A DNA stretch of 64,000 bases, taken from contig JAEXYA010000007.1 of assembly GCA_023451825.1 (NCBI GenBank), positions 19,015 to 83,014 of the forward strand, read 5' to 3'. Of this stretch, positions 52,091-60,525 are shown one piece after another (the first letter of the stretch is position 1; each line of letters opens with the position of its first letter). This stretch comes from Pseudomonadota bacterium (lineage in GTDB: Bacteria; Pseudomonadota; Alphaproteobacteria; Rhizobiales; Xanthobacteraceae). The notes under the pieces were generated by a model. It saw only the letters and a program-made list of their open reading frames with translations. It was not told where the DNA came from and made no database searches. The translations under genes were made by a program, and so were the position numbers.

Positions 52091-53326
52091 CTTGGCTCCG
52101 CCGAAAGACGGCGCCTGCAATGGCGGCGTCAATCTCGCCGAGGCGATGACTGCGGGCGAGGCCGAGATCGCGCGCGTCATGCAGATTTGCAACGCGTGCC
52201 GTTATTGCGAAGGGTTTTGCGCGGTATTTCCAGCGATGACGCGCCGGCTGGAATTCAACGCGGCCGATACGCATTATCTCGCGAACCTCTGCCACAATTG
52301 CGGTTCGTGTCTCTATGCCTGCCAATATGCGCCGCCGCATGAATTCGCGGTCAATGTCCCGCAGGCGATGGCCAAGGTGCGGGTGCGCACCTATCAGGAC
52401 TATGCGTGGCCGCGCGCGTTCGGAAAACTCTATGAGAAGGCCGGCTTCACCGTCGCCTTCGCGCTGTCCGGTGGCCTCGCGCTGTTCATGATCCTGGCGA
52501 TCGCCATGAATGGCCGCCTGATCCATGAGCCGCTTAAAGGCAATTTCTACGCGATCTTCCCGCATAATTTCATGGCGCTGCTGTTCGGCTCGGTGTTCGG
52601 CTTTTCGATCCTCGCGCTCGCCATCGGCGTCGTGAAGTTCTGGCGCGAGGTATCACCGACGAAAGACGGCACGCCCGCGGATATCAAGGCCGCTGCACAA
52701 GCGCGCGTACCCGCGGTGGCCGAAGCCGTCCACGACGTTGCCCGCATGAAATATCTTGGCGGCGGCCACGGTGACGGCTGCAACGAAGGCGACGATGCCT
52801 TCACGTTGTGGCGCCGCCGCTTCCATCATTTCACGCTGTACGGCTTCCTGCTGTGCTTCGCCTCCACCTGCGTGGCGACGCTGTATCACTATATCTGGAA
52901 GCTGCAGGCACCCTATGCCTATACGAGCGCACCGGTCATCCTCGGTACGCTTGGTGGCATCGGCTTGATCATCGGGCCGGTCGGTCTTCTCTGGCTAAAC
53001 TTCAAGCGCGATGCGCTGCGGGCGGACGTGAAGCAGAACGCGATGGATCGCGGCTTCATCATGCTGCTACTGCTGGTGAGCGTCACCGGCCTGCTGCTGC
53101 TGGTGCTGCGCGACACCCGCTTCATGGCGCTGTGGCTGGCGATCCATCTCGGCACCGTGATGGCGCTGTTCGTCACACTGCCTTACGGCAAATTCGCCCA
53201 CGGCATCTTCCGCTCCGCGGCGCTGCTCAAGTTCAATATCGAGAAGCGGATGCCGAACCGGCTGGGATTGGGCGGGGAGTAAATCTCGCCGTCATTGCGA
53301 GCGCAGCGAAGCAATCCAGAAGGCAA
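50663..53326 (+). repeat. direct repeat copy 2 of the tcuAB duplication
   Basis: This matches 37501-40164 at a constant offset of 13162 bp with no gaps. The shared part ends inside the dispersed palindrome 44 bp after tcuB. The two direct repeats enclose about 10.5 kb of unique sequence. Confidence 0.85.
52074..53282 (+). CDS. tcuB: TcuB-like 4Fe-4S/membrane electron-transfer protein (copy 2)
   Basis: A 402-residue near-duplicate of the protein at 38912. Six substitutions were noted (for example the N-terminal VADLAPP versus VAELAPP, and YEKAGF versus YERAGL). Both cysteine clusters and all membrane helices are unchanged. It overlaps tcuA copy 2 by 17 bp exactly as in copy 1. It is the last gene of the operon and is followed by a complete dispersed palindrome that may end transcription or stabilise the message. 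Confidence 0.9.
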   Translation: MPPVADLAPPKDGACNGGVNLAEAMTAGEAEIARVMQICNACRYCEGFCAVFPAMTRRLEFNAADTHYLANLCHNCGSCLYACQYAPPHEFAVNVPQAMAKVRVRTYQDYAWPRAFGKLYEKAGFTVAFALSGGLALFMILAIAMNGRLIHEPLKGNFYAIFPHNFMALLFGSVFGFSILALAIGVVKFWREVSPTKDGTPADIKAAAQARVPAVAEAVHDVARMKYLGGGHGDGCNEGDDAFTLWRRRFHHFTLYGFLLCFASTCVATLYHYIWKLQAPYAYTSAPVILGTLGGIGLIIGPVGLLWLNFKRDALRADVKQNAMDRGFIMLLLLVSVTGLLLLVLRDTRFMALWLAIHLGTVMALFVTLPYGKFAHGIFRSAALLKFNIEKRMPNRLGLGGE

Positions 53327-53398
53327 CAAGACTGGATTGCTTCGTCGCTGCGCTAAGGGGAAAGCCAATTGGCTTTCCCTGACCTCGCAATGACGGCG
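53287..53398. repeat. complete CGTCATTGCGAG-type palindromic repeat
   Basis: The 112-bp element has outer arms CGCCGTCATTGCGAG and CTCGCAATGACGGCG, inner complementary arms around GAAGCAATCCAG / CTGGATTGCTTC, and a 22-bp perfect palindrome at 53358-53379 near its right side. It lies between the convergent ends of tcuB copy 2 and the M75 gene. A half copy follows tcuB copy 1. Confidence 0.88.
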
Positions 53399-53408
53399 GA
53401 GAGGCCGA

Positions 53409-54227
53409 TCAGCTCAAGCCAAGCTTCGCGCGCAAGGTCGAGAGATCTTCCGCCAGCGTGTTGATCGCGGCAGCCAGCACCTTGCGGTCGGCTTCGGTCA
53501 GCTTCTCGTAAAGCATGTAGCCGTCACCTTCCTTGTATTTGCCGAGGATGTTGTTCACGCGGTTGAAATTGGCATCCACCTTTTTCAGGAACGCGGCTTC
53601 ATCCTTGGCGATCAGCGGGCGCACCAGTTCGACGATCTTGTAGGCGCCGTCGAAATTGCCGCGGAAGTCCCAGAGGTCGGTATGGGCATAGCGGTTTTCC
53701 TCGCCGGAAATCTTGGTAGCCGCCACTTCCTCCATCAGCACGGCAGCGCCGCCGACGACCTTTTCCGGCGGCAGTGCGAGTGCGGTGATGCGCTTGCGCA
53801 GTTCGGTGACGTCCGCCATCAGCTTGTCGGCCACCGGCGTCAGTTCGGCCGTCGAGTTTTTGACCCAGAGCCCGTATTCGATGCGGTGGAAGCCGGTGAA
53901 GTTCGGATCGGCCTCGGCCTTTTCGTGATCGTCGGCGCGGGAATCGATCGCCTTGTCGAGATCGCTGAACAGTTCCGCGATCGGCTCGATGGCCTCATAG
54001 CTGAGACGCGTCGGTGCGAACTGCGCCTTGGCGGAGGCGATGTCGCCGGCCTTCACAGCATCCGTGAACTTCTTGGTGTCGACGACGAGCTTGTCGAGTT
54101 TCTCGGTCACATAGATCTTGTAGTCGGCGATCGGCTCCACCAGATCGAGCGTGCGGTCGCGCGCTTCGGCGGCGACGGTCAATGCAAGCGACAGGGATGC
54201 CGCAGCCAGAAACTGCTTGAAAGTCAT
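53409..54227 (-). CDS. periplasmic M75 (imelysin-type) protein, EfeM-like
   Basis: A 272-residue secreted protein with a signal peptide (FKQFLAAASLSLALTVAAEA). It consists of a single M75/imelysin domain with the H-x-x-E signature in GFHRIEYGLW (near residue 120). It lacks the N-terminal cupredoxin that full EfeO carries, so it corresponds to the short EfeO form often called EfeM. It is the last gene of the efeU-efeO-efeB operon, 20 bp after efeB. The probable role is binding iron in the periplasm for EfeU; why two M75 proteins are kept is unclear. Confidence 0.88.
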   Translation of the reverse strand: MTFKQFLAAASLSLALTVAAEARDRTLDLVEPIADYKIYVTEKLDKLVVDTKKFTDAVKAGDIASAKAQFAPTRLSYEAIEPIAELFSDLDKAIDSRADDHEKAEADPNFTGFHRIEYGLWVKNSTAELTPVADKLMADVTELRKRITALALPPEKVVGGAAVLMEEVAATKISGEENRYAHTDLWDFRGNFDGAYKIVELVRPLIAKDEAAFLKKVDANFNRVNNILGKYKEGDGYMLYEKLTEADRKVLAAAINTLAEDLSTLRAKLGLS

Positions 54228-54247
54228 AGATGCTCCTCTTGTGAATT

Positions 54248-55594
54248 CTAGCCGGGCGCCTTGCGCGGCGACCCATTGGCACGCGCCGCATCCAGCAAGC
54301 TGCGGCCGAGATAATCGGATTCATTGCGGATGCCGGGCAGGGTAAAGAAATATCCGCCGCCGACCGGCTTGAGATATTCCTCCAGCGGCTCGCCATCGAG
54401 GCGACGCTGCACGGCGATGAAGCCCTTGTCGAGATCGGCCTGATAGCAGATGAACAGCAGTCCCTGATCGAGCTGTCCTGATTTGGTGACGCCGTTCGAA
54501 TAGTTGAACGGGCGGCGCAGGATCAGGCTGTCATCGGTCTCGGGCGTGCGTGGATTGGCGAGGCGGATATGCGCATCCAGCGGCGTGGCGTTGCCGTCCG
54601 GGTCGGCGCTGTAATCGGGCAAGACGAACTCGTCGGCATCAGGCTTATGCAGCGGCGCGCCCGACATCTTCATGCGGCCCATGATGCGCTCCTGCTCGCC
54701 GAGCGGGGTGCGATCCCAGCGCTCGACGAAATTGCGGATGATGCGCACCGCCTGATACGTTCCGCCGACGGCCCAGCCCGGCTCATCGTGGCTTGAGCCG
54801 ACCCAGATCAGGCGATCCATCAGCTTCTGGTCGGATGCATCGGGATTGGCCGAGCCATCGCGAAAGCCGAGGAAATTGCGTGCGCTCTCCACCATGCCGT
54901 CCGGCCGCGGCGGGATGACGGGCACATTGCCTTCCTGCTTCCATTTCAGGACCAATTGGCCTGACGTGGTCTTGATGATGTCGCGCAGCGCATGAAGCGT
55001 GGTGTCCTGCGTATTGGCGCAAATCTGCAGCGTGAGGTCGCCATGGCAGATCTGTGCGTCGAGCGCGTCATTCGGGAAACGCACCATCCGGCTCAGGCGC
55101 TTCGGCGTCAGCGGCTTCAGCCACGGGCGTTCGTCGAACAAGGCCACACCGAGCGATAGCGTGATGGTCAACGCATCCGGCTTGATCACCGGCCCGAGAA
55201 TGCCGGAATCGAGTGGCGGCAAACGTGGATCGATATTCGCGATGGCGCCGCCTTTGGTGAGAAAGCGGATTCGCTCCGTCAGGGTGCGAAACAGTTCTTC
55301 GAGTTCGTCCGGCGTCTCGGCGATGACGTCGAAGCTCGCGATCATGCCATTGGCGGGACGCGCGGTGGCGATACCGGCCTGATGCGCGCCGTAAGGAATG
55401 ACGTGGTCGTCGGCCGATGCGGCATTGGCGACCGGCGCATCGGTGACATGGCCCTTCGCAGACGGTTCGTCCGATCCACGCGCGAAAGCGCTGCCCGCAA
55501 ACGGGCATGCTGCGCCGGCGCCGCCGAGAACCTTGAGGAACGTGCGGCGATTGCTGGTGGTTGGGCTGTTGATGGTGCCGTCGCTGCGCTTCAT
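54248..55594 (-). CDS. efeB: EfeB: Tat-exported DyP-type haem peroxidase
   Basis: A 448-residue dye-decolorising-type peroxidase. The Tat signal SNRRTFLKVLGGAGA is at residues 13-27. The family motif GFRDGSANPD (G-x-x-D-G with the distal Asp) is near 225. FDVIAETPDELEELFRTLTE begins the first ferredoxin-like domain. The ATG at 55594 puts the Tat motif at the normal distance; the frame extends upstream into efeO. In the EfeUOB system, EfeB is thought to oxidise ferrous iron or remove iron from haem in the periplasm. The operon order U-O-B is canonical. Confidence 0.92.
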   Translation of the reverse strand: MKRSDGTINSPTTSNRRTFLKVLGGAGAACPFAGSAFARGSDEPSAKGHVTDAPVANAASADDHVIPYGAHQAGIATARPANGMIASFDVIAETPDELEELFRTLTERIRFLTKGGAIANIDPRLPPLDSGILGPVIKPDALTITLSLGVALFDERPWLKPLTPKRLSRMVRFPNDALDAQICHGDLTLQICANTQDTTLHALRDIIKTTSGQLVLKWKQEGNVPVIPPRPDGMVESARNFLGFRDGSANPDASDQKLMDRLIWVGSSHDEPGWAVGGTYQAVRIIRNFVERWDRTPLGEQERIMGRMKMSGAPLHKPDADEFVLPDYSADPDGNATPLDAHIRLANPRTPETDDSLILRRPFNYSNGVTKSGQLDQGLLFICYQADLDKGFIAVQRRLDGEPLEEYLKPVGGGYFFTLPGIRNESDYLGRSLLDAARANGSPRKAPG

Positions 55595-55595
55595 T

Positions 55596-56783
55596 CTATT
55601 CGAGACCGATTGCGGCATTGAGCTTGCCGGCGGCATCCGCAAGCGCCGTGAAGCCCTGCGACAGTTTTTGCCGCTGCGCGCTGCTCACCTGGTCATAAGA
55701 CGGAAAAGCGGAGTCCTTTTTCACGCTGTCGAGCGCAGCATGAGCCTCCGCCCGCGCCTGATCGATCGCCTTCGCCGTCTCCGGCGATGCATCGCGCAGC
55801 AATGGCGTCATCAGGTCGAGGATCTTTTCCAGCCCCTCCAGCGCGGCCGCGATCTCGGCGAGGTCGCTCTGCGCGTAACGACTGTTGCCGCGCATGACCT
55901 GGCCTTCGGCGACGAGGCGTGCCTGACGGTCGACGCCAGTGCCGAATTCATCGGGCGCGAGGCGCAATGCGCGGATCCGTTGATTCAGCGCGGTGACGTC
56001 CTGCACCAGCCTGTCGGCAACGGGCGCGAGGCCGTCGAGGCTGTTCTCCTTGAACAATCCGTATTCGAGGCGATGGAAGCCGGAAAAGGCGGGATCGCGC
56101 TCGCGCTCGGCGAGATAGTCGGGCAACGGATCGATGGCATTGCGCAGATCCGAGAAGCGGCTCGCGAGCAGGTCCAGTTTGCGATAGGGCAGGCGCGCCG
56201 CGAGATAGTTTTCACGCGCCGCCTCCAGCTGTCCGGCATGGACCGCATCGGCGAGTTGCTGCACCTGTCGGCCCAACGACGCTGCTTCAGTCACCGTGAA
56301 CACGCGATATTCGGAGAGTGGGCCGATAAAGGCCTGCATCGGCGGTTTGCGGCGTTCGGCTTCGGATTCCGCCGACGCGGTCACCGTCAGCGATCCCCGC
56401 GGATTGGACAGCAACCCGCAGGTGATTTCATAGCGCCCGGGCTTCAGCCGCACCGTCATGGTCGAGCGCAGGCCGGGCGTGATGTTTTCACGCTCGTCCA
56501 CCACCATCACGCCGTCCAGGATCTCCCATTCCAGCGTGCGCTTCGATGCGTTGAAGATTTCGAACGTGGTGCGCCCGGCCGGCACCGTGAGATCGTTGGG
56601 GTCGCAGGTGCGATCGCCGACCGTGACCTTGATCGCGCCGGTATTGGCCGGCTTCGGCGCCGTGGTCGATGCGTAGTAGAACAAGGCGCCGGCCGCGACG
56701 GCAAGCGCCGCCGCGCCGGCGACCGCGAACGACATCATGCGCGATGGCGCGCCGTGGCCGGGATTGCTGTTGTTGTCGCTCAT
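55596..56783 (-). CDS. efeO: EfeO: periplasmic cupredoxin-M75 iron-uptake protein
   Basis: A 395-residue protein. An N-terminal signal-anchor (MMSFAVAGAAALAVAAGAL, about residues 16-34) is followed by a cupredoxin-like domain (about 50-135: IKVTVGDRTCDPNDLTVPAG, CGLLSNPRGSL). The M75 domain (about 145-390) has H-x-x-E in GFHRLEYGLF (near residue 225). This is full-length EfeO, which binds iron and possibly copper and hands iron to EfeU. The start overlaps the efeU stop by 4 bp, and efeB begins 1 bp after its end. Confidence 0.92.
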   Translation of the reverse strand: MSDNNSNPGHGAPSRMMSFAVAGAAALAVAAGALFYYASTTAPKPANTGAIKVTVGDRTCDPNDLTVPAGRTTFEIFNASKRTLEWEILDGVMVVDERENITPGLRSTMTVRLKPGRYEITCGLLSNPRGSLTVTASAESEAERRKPPMQAFIGPLSEYRVFTVTEAASLGRQVQQLADAVHAGQLEAARENYLAARLPYRKLDLLASRFSDLRNAIDPLPDYLAERERDPAFSGFHRLEYGLFKENSLDGLAPVADRLVQDVTALNQRIRALRLAPDEFGTGVDRQARLVAEGQVMRGNSRYAQSDLAEIAAALEGLEKILDLMTPLLRDASPETAKAIDQARAEAHAALDSVKKDSAFPSYDQVSSAQRQKLSQGFTALADAAGKLNAAIGLE

Positions 56784-57622
56784 GATGCACTCGCAGTCGT
56801 TTGCGCAGGCGCTGCGGCGCGCTCGGGTCGCAGAAACAGAAAGAGGCTGACGACCAGGAAGATCACATAGACGATGACTTCGCCGAGCACCGGCGCGTCA
56901 TGATAGTTGAGCACGCCCGAGAGGATTGCGCCGTGAATGCTCGAGACCGGCAGAATTTCGGTGAGGTCATAAGTGCGGGTCTGCAGCAGATTCCAGATGC
57001 CGGCCTCGTGCAGATTGCGGAGCACGCTGGAGAGCAGGCCTGCAGCGACGATCAGGATGAAGACGCCGGTCCAGCGGAAGAAGCGTCGCAGATCGATGCG
57101 CACGCCGCCCCAATAGAATGCGAAGCCGAGGCTGGATGCGACCAGCACGCCGGCGAGCGCGCCGAGAAACGCGCCGGGCCCAGGGCTCTGCTGGAAAATG
57201 GCGAGCAGGAAGAAGATCGATTCCAGTCCTTCGCGCGCGACGGCGAAGAACGCCATGCCGATCAGCGCCCATGCGGTGCCGCGCGTGCTTGTCATGGCGC
57301 TATCGATGGATTGTCGCAATTCGCCGCCCATGGTGCGGCCGGCCTTGCGCATCCAGAACACCATCGAGGTCAGCACGATGACGGCGATCAACCCGACGCA
57401 GGCCTCGAACAGCTCTTGCGCCTTCTGCGGGAATTCGCCGCTGACGAATTGCAGGATCGCGCCGACGAACAACGAGAGCGCGATGGCCAGAAAAACACCA
57501 ACCCAGACGGCAGGTAGCCAGGCGACGCGTCCGGTCTGACGCAGGTAACTTGCGATGATGCCGACAATGAGCGCGGCTTCGAGGCCTTCGCGCAGCATGA
57601 TGAGAAATGGAGCGAGGAACAT
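56780..57622 (-). CDS. efeU: EfeU: FTR1-family iron permease
   Basis: A 280-residue inner-membrane permease with about seven helices. The two R-E-x-x-E iron-binding motifs are visible, REGLEAALIV near residue 11 and REGLESIFFL near 130. It begins MFLAPFLIMLREGLEAAL, as FTR1/EfeU proteins do. It is the first gene of a four-gene iron-uptake operon (efeU, efeO, efeB, M75). An Irr-box-like palindrome lies 45-61 bp upstream, so transcription is probably iron-controlled. Confidence 0.94.
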   Translation of the reverse strand: MFLAPFLIMLREGLEAALIVGIIASYLRQTGRVAWLPAVWVGVFLAIALSLFVGAILQFVSGEFPQKAQELFEACVGLIAVIVLTSMVFWMRKAGRTMGGELRQSIDSAMTSTRGTAWALIGMAFFAVAREGLESIFFLLAIFQQSPGPGAFLGALAGVLVASSLGFAFYWGGVRIDLRRFFRWTGVFILIVAAGLLSSVLRNLHEAGIWNLLQTRTYDLTEILPVSSIHGAILSGVLNYHDAPVLGEVIVYVIFLVVSLFLFLRPERAAAPAQTTASAS

Positions 57623-57666
57623 GCCGTTCGCCTACATGGCTCATCAGGCGCGGACAAGTTCAACGG

Positions 57667-57683
57667 TTTAGTATCATTCCAAG
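57667..57683. promoter_or_regulatory. putative Irr box (iron control element) upstream of efeU
   Basis: TTTAGTATCATTCCAAG matches 10 of 14 defined positions of the rhizobial iron control element TTTAGAA-N3-TTCTAAA bound by Irr. It lies 45-61 bp upstream of the efeU start and between efeU and the Gre-factor gene. The match is imperfect in the right half. Confidence 0.45.
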
Positions 57684-57715
57684 GTCACGCGATGCTGATC
57701 GGAATCGCGAATTGT

Positions 57716-58198
57716 TTACGCAATCTTCGTGATTTCGAGGTCCTGACCCGACATGGTTGCGACATCGCCGACCGCCTTGCCCATCAGCAAGCGTGCCACC
57801 GGCGATACGAACGAGATCGTCCCCGCCTTCGGATCCGCTTCATCCTCACCGACGATGCGGTAGGTCTGCACGCGTCCGTCATCGCGCGCGAAGGTCACCG
57901 TGCTGCCGAAGGCAACCGTCGCATGCGACGTCGGCGCATCGATCACCTGCGCGGTGCGTACTCGCTCCGCGAGATAACGCGCGTCGCGGAGCGGCAGTGC
58001 TTGCTGGCGTCGCTTTTCGTTCACGTCATCGATGCCAGACGACGCCTCGATTGCAGCTTGCGCCTCGGCCAATTGCCGTTCGAGCGCCTTCAGCCCGTCA
58101 GCCGTGACGAGGTTGGGGTGCTCGGAAATCGGACGATCGGGGAGCTGGGTCTCCGATGCGGTTTCGGCACTGTCTTCCTTGGTGAAGGCAACGCTCAT
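57716..58198 (-). CDS. GreA/GreB-family transcript cleavage factor-like protein
   Basis: A 160-residue protein with the Gre layout. An N-terminal helical hairpin (about 30-90, VTADGLKALERQLAEAQAA) is followed by the FKBP-like C-terminal domain (about 90-158, FGSTVTFARDDGRVQTYRIV and GKAVGDVATMSG). The tip of the hairpin, which in GreA carries the acidic pair used for cleavage, reads GIDDVNEKRRQQ, so acidic residues are present but the usual GDRSENAEY motif is not. It may bind the polymerase secondary channel without canonical cleavage. The ATG at 58198 follows AAGGAG. Confidence 0.85.
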   Translation of the reverse strand: MSVAFTKEDSAETASETQLPDRPISEHPNLVTADGLKALERQLAEAQAAIEASSGIDDVNEKRRQQALPLRDARYLAERVRTAQVIDAPTSHATVAFGSTVTFARDDGRVQTYRIVGEDEADPKAGTISFVSPVARLLMGKAVGDVATMSGQDLEITKIA

Positions 58199-58227
58199 GC
58201 GCAGCGCTCCTTGTTCGATGGTCATGT

Positions 58228-58329
58228 GTAGGATGGGTTGAGCGGAGGTGCGTCGCGCCGAAGCGATACCCATCACCGCATGCTTCGGCGTTTGCGGTGA
58301 TGGGTATCGCTTCGCTCAACCCATCCTAC
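58228..58329. repeat. palindromic dispersed repeat, GTAGGATGGGTTGAGC type (copy 1)
   Basis: A 102-bp element with inverted ends GTAGGATGGGTTGAGCG and CGCTCAACCCATCCTAC and an inner pair (GCGATACCCATCACCGC / GCGGTGATGGGTATCGC). A relative lies at 60437-60517. Both flank the IlvD/Edd gene. Confidence 0.9.
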
Positions 58330-58348
58330 GCGCTCGCGTCTCAGCTTC

Positions 58349-58386
58349 AAACGAAAACGGCCCGATGGCTGTTGCCACCGGGCCGG
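58349..58386 (-). terminator. rho-independent terminator of the IlvD/Edd gene
   Basis: On the minus strand, CGGCCCG-N14-CGGGCCG forms a perfect 7-bp GC stem, immediately followed by TTTTCGTTT. It lies about 25 bases after the stop codon at 58412. Confidence 0.85.
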
Positions 58387-58411
58387 ATATCACAGCTCGC
58401 ATCGGTGGCTT

Positions 58412-60280
58412 TTAGAAGACCTTGTCGGCTTCCGGGCGGTGCTTGTTCTTCGGCGCAAAGCCGGAACGCTTGGCCTCGCGCTCGTTGCGCACCCACACTT
58501 CGCGGTTCGGATGCAGGCCGGCGCCGCGGGTGGCGGGCACGGCGCTGGTGCGGGCGCGATGCAGCAGGCGCGTATCGGCCTCGCCGCAGCTCGGATGAAT
58601 GCCACCGTTGTCGGCAACCACCTTCTCCCATGCCGCCTTGCGCTTGGCATAGACGGCAGGGTCCTGCAGCTGCGTGCAGTTGAGTTCGTTGTTGTTGAGA
58701 TCGGCCACGATTTCGTCGCCGTCCTCGATCAGGCCGATCGCGCCGCCGAGCGCCGCTTCCGGACCGACATGGCCGATCACCAGGCCCACCGAGCCGCCCG
58801 AGAAACGCGCGTCGGTCATGAGACCGACGACGATGTTGCGCTCGCGGCAGAGCGTGGTGATGCGCGAGGTCGGGTCGAGCATTTCCGGCATGCCGGGTGC
58901 ACCCACCGGGCCATCGTAACGGACGATCACCATGTCGTGGTTCTGGAATTTCTCCGGATGCTTGTCGAGCGCATTGAGCAGGCCGCGCTCGCCTTCGAAC
59001 ACGCGTGCGGTGCCACGGAACACATTGTCCTCAAGGCCGCCTTCGACGCCGGCGAGCTTGAGGATCGCGGAGAATTCCGGCGACAGGTTGCCACCGAGCA
59101 CGCGCAGGCCGCCGGTCGGCTTGTAGGGTTTTTCGACGGTGTAGACGACCTTGCGGTCGGCCGGCTTGGTCTCCAGGCGCTTGATCTGCTCGGCCAGCGT
59201 CTCGCCGGTGCAGGTCAGCGTGTCGCCATTAATCAGGCCGGCTTCCATCAGCTCGCGCACGATCACCTGCACGCCACCAACGGCATCGATGTCCACCATC
59301 GAATATTTGCCATAGGGCCGCGCGTCGGTGAGCACCGGCACGATATATTGCGACAGATAGTTGAACTCTGCCGGCGTCATCACGTCCTTCCAGAAGTCGG
59401 CGAAGCCGGCGGCGCGCGCGATTTCCGGCGCATGCAGCGTCACATTGGTCGAACCGCCGATGGCCAGCGACACGATCATCGCGTTGCGCAGCGCGTCGCG
59501 GCTGACGATGTCGCGCGGCTTGATGCCCTTGGCGATCATGTTGGCGAGATAGCCGACCAGCTGATCCGGAAATTCCTTCAGGCGGCGCGGATCGTCGGAG
59601 GCCGGCGCCACCATGTGCAGCGGCTGCATGCCGACCACGCCGATGAAGGTCTGCATGGTGTTGTAAGTGAAGATGCCGCCGCAGGAGCCATAGCCGGGGC
59701 AGGCGTGGCAGGCGATGTGATGACGATACTCCGCATCCGCATGGCCGGCGACCTGATAGGCGCTGACGATGTCGAGCTTCTCGCCGGTGTTCGGATCTTC
59801 GCCCGGATGGATCGCGCCGTCCGACATGATGATCGACGGTTCGTTATGTTCGAGCAATGCGGCCAGCGTGCCCACCGGCGGCTTGTCGCAGGCGACAACG
59901 GCGATGGTGCCGAGCAGGCCGGTGGCGCTGAGATGCTCCGACAGCGCATCATTGGTCACTTCGCGGCCGATCAGCGAATAGCGCATTTCGCGCGTGCCGT
60001 TGCGGATGCCGTCGGAGGTGGCGATGGTGTATTCCGGCTGCACCAGGCGATAGGGCAGCTGGTCGTCCTTGCGGCCGATCCGCTTCTTCAGGCTCTCATG
60101 GATTGCGTCCACTTTGGACATCACGCCCATATAGCACTGGCTGTCGCCCTTGGTGCCCACCACGCCCACCGACGGCTCATGAATGAGCGTCTCGTCCGTG
60201 CCGAGGACGCGCGCAATGCCGATGGTCTGCGCGGAGCGGCCGGGGTGCTTGTCGATGGTGACGACGGGGGACTTGGACAC
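58412..60280 (-). CDS. IlvD/Edd-family dehydratase (dihydroxy-acid dehydratase-like)
   Basis: A 622-residue Fe-S dehydratase. Cysteines expected to hold the cluster lie in DSQCYMGVM (near residue 48), VVACDKPPVG (near 125) and PGYGSCGGIFTYNTM (near 198). Downstream motifs SLAIGGSTNVTLHA and DARFSGGSVGLVIGHVGPEA are standard. The enzyme removes water from a 2,3-dihydroxy acid; family members include valine/isoleucine biosynthesis IlvD, phosphogluconate dehydratase and sugar-acid dehydratases. The length and divergence leave a sugar-acid substrate possible. The start is GTG at 60280, preceded by GGAAGGA; the frame extends upstream through a palindromic repeat. A clear terminator follows. Confidence 0.88.
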   Translation of the reverse strand: MSKSPVVTIDKHPGRSAQTIGIARVLGTDETLIHEPSVGVVGTKGDSQCYMGVMSKVDAIHESLKKRIGRKDDQLPYRLVQPEYTIATSDGIRNGTREMRYSLIGREVTNDALSEHLSATGLLGTIAVVACDKPPVGTLAALLEHNEPSIIMSDGAIHPGEDPNTGEKLDIVSAYQVAGHADAEYRHHIACHACPGYGSCGGIFTYNTMQTFIGVVGMQPLHMVAPASDDPRRLKEFPDQLVGYLANMIAKGIKPRDIVSRDALRNAMIVSLAIGGSTNVTLHAPEIARAAGFADFWKDVMTPAEFNYLSQYIVPVLTDARPYGKYSMVDIDAVGGVQVIVRELMEAGLINGDTLTCTGETLAEQIKRLETKPADRKVVYTVEKPYKPTGGLRVLGGNLSPEFSAILKLAGVEGGLEDNVFRGTARVFEGERGLLNALDKHPEKFQNHDMVIVRYDGPVGAPGMPEMLDPTSRITTLCRERNIVVGLMTDARFSGGSVGLVIGHVGPEAALGGAIGLIEDGDEIVADLNNNELNCTQLQDPAVYAKRKAAWEKVVADNGGIHPSCGEADTRLLHRARTSAVPATRGAGLHPNREVWVRNEREAKRSGFAPKNKHRPEADKVF

Positions 60281-60436
60281 GACGAATTCCTTCCTAGCGG
60301 CGGTATTCTGGGAGTAAGGCGGCCGGAGGCGTTTGGCCAGTTCCGGTCGGCCGGGTCTGTGAATAAACCCGGGGGCGCGCAAAGACAATTGCTTAGAACG
60401 CTTGCAAACTGCGCGTTTCTGGGGCGGCTGCGGTCC

Positions 60437-60517
60437 GTAGGATGGGTAGAGCGCAGCGAAACCCATCACCGCAAGCGCCCGGCCGTGATGGGTTTCGCTA
60501 CGCTCAACCCATCCTAC
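60437..60517. repeat. palindromic dispersed repeat, GTAGGATGGGTAGAGC type (copy 2)
   Basis: An 81-bp element with ends GTAGGATGGGTAGAGCG and CGCTCAACCCATCCTAC and inner pair AACCCATCAC / GTGATGGGTT. It is related to 58228-58329 but shorter inside. It sits between the IlvD/Edd and exonuclease genes and creates false upstream extensions of both frames. Confidence 0.9.
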
Positions 60518-60525
60518 AAGTGCGC

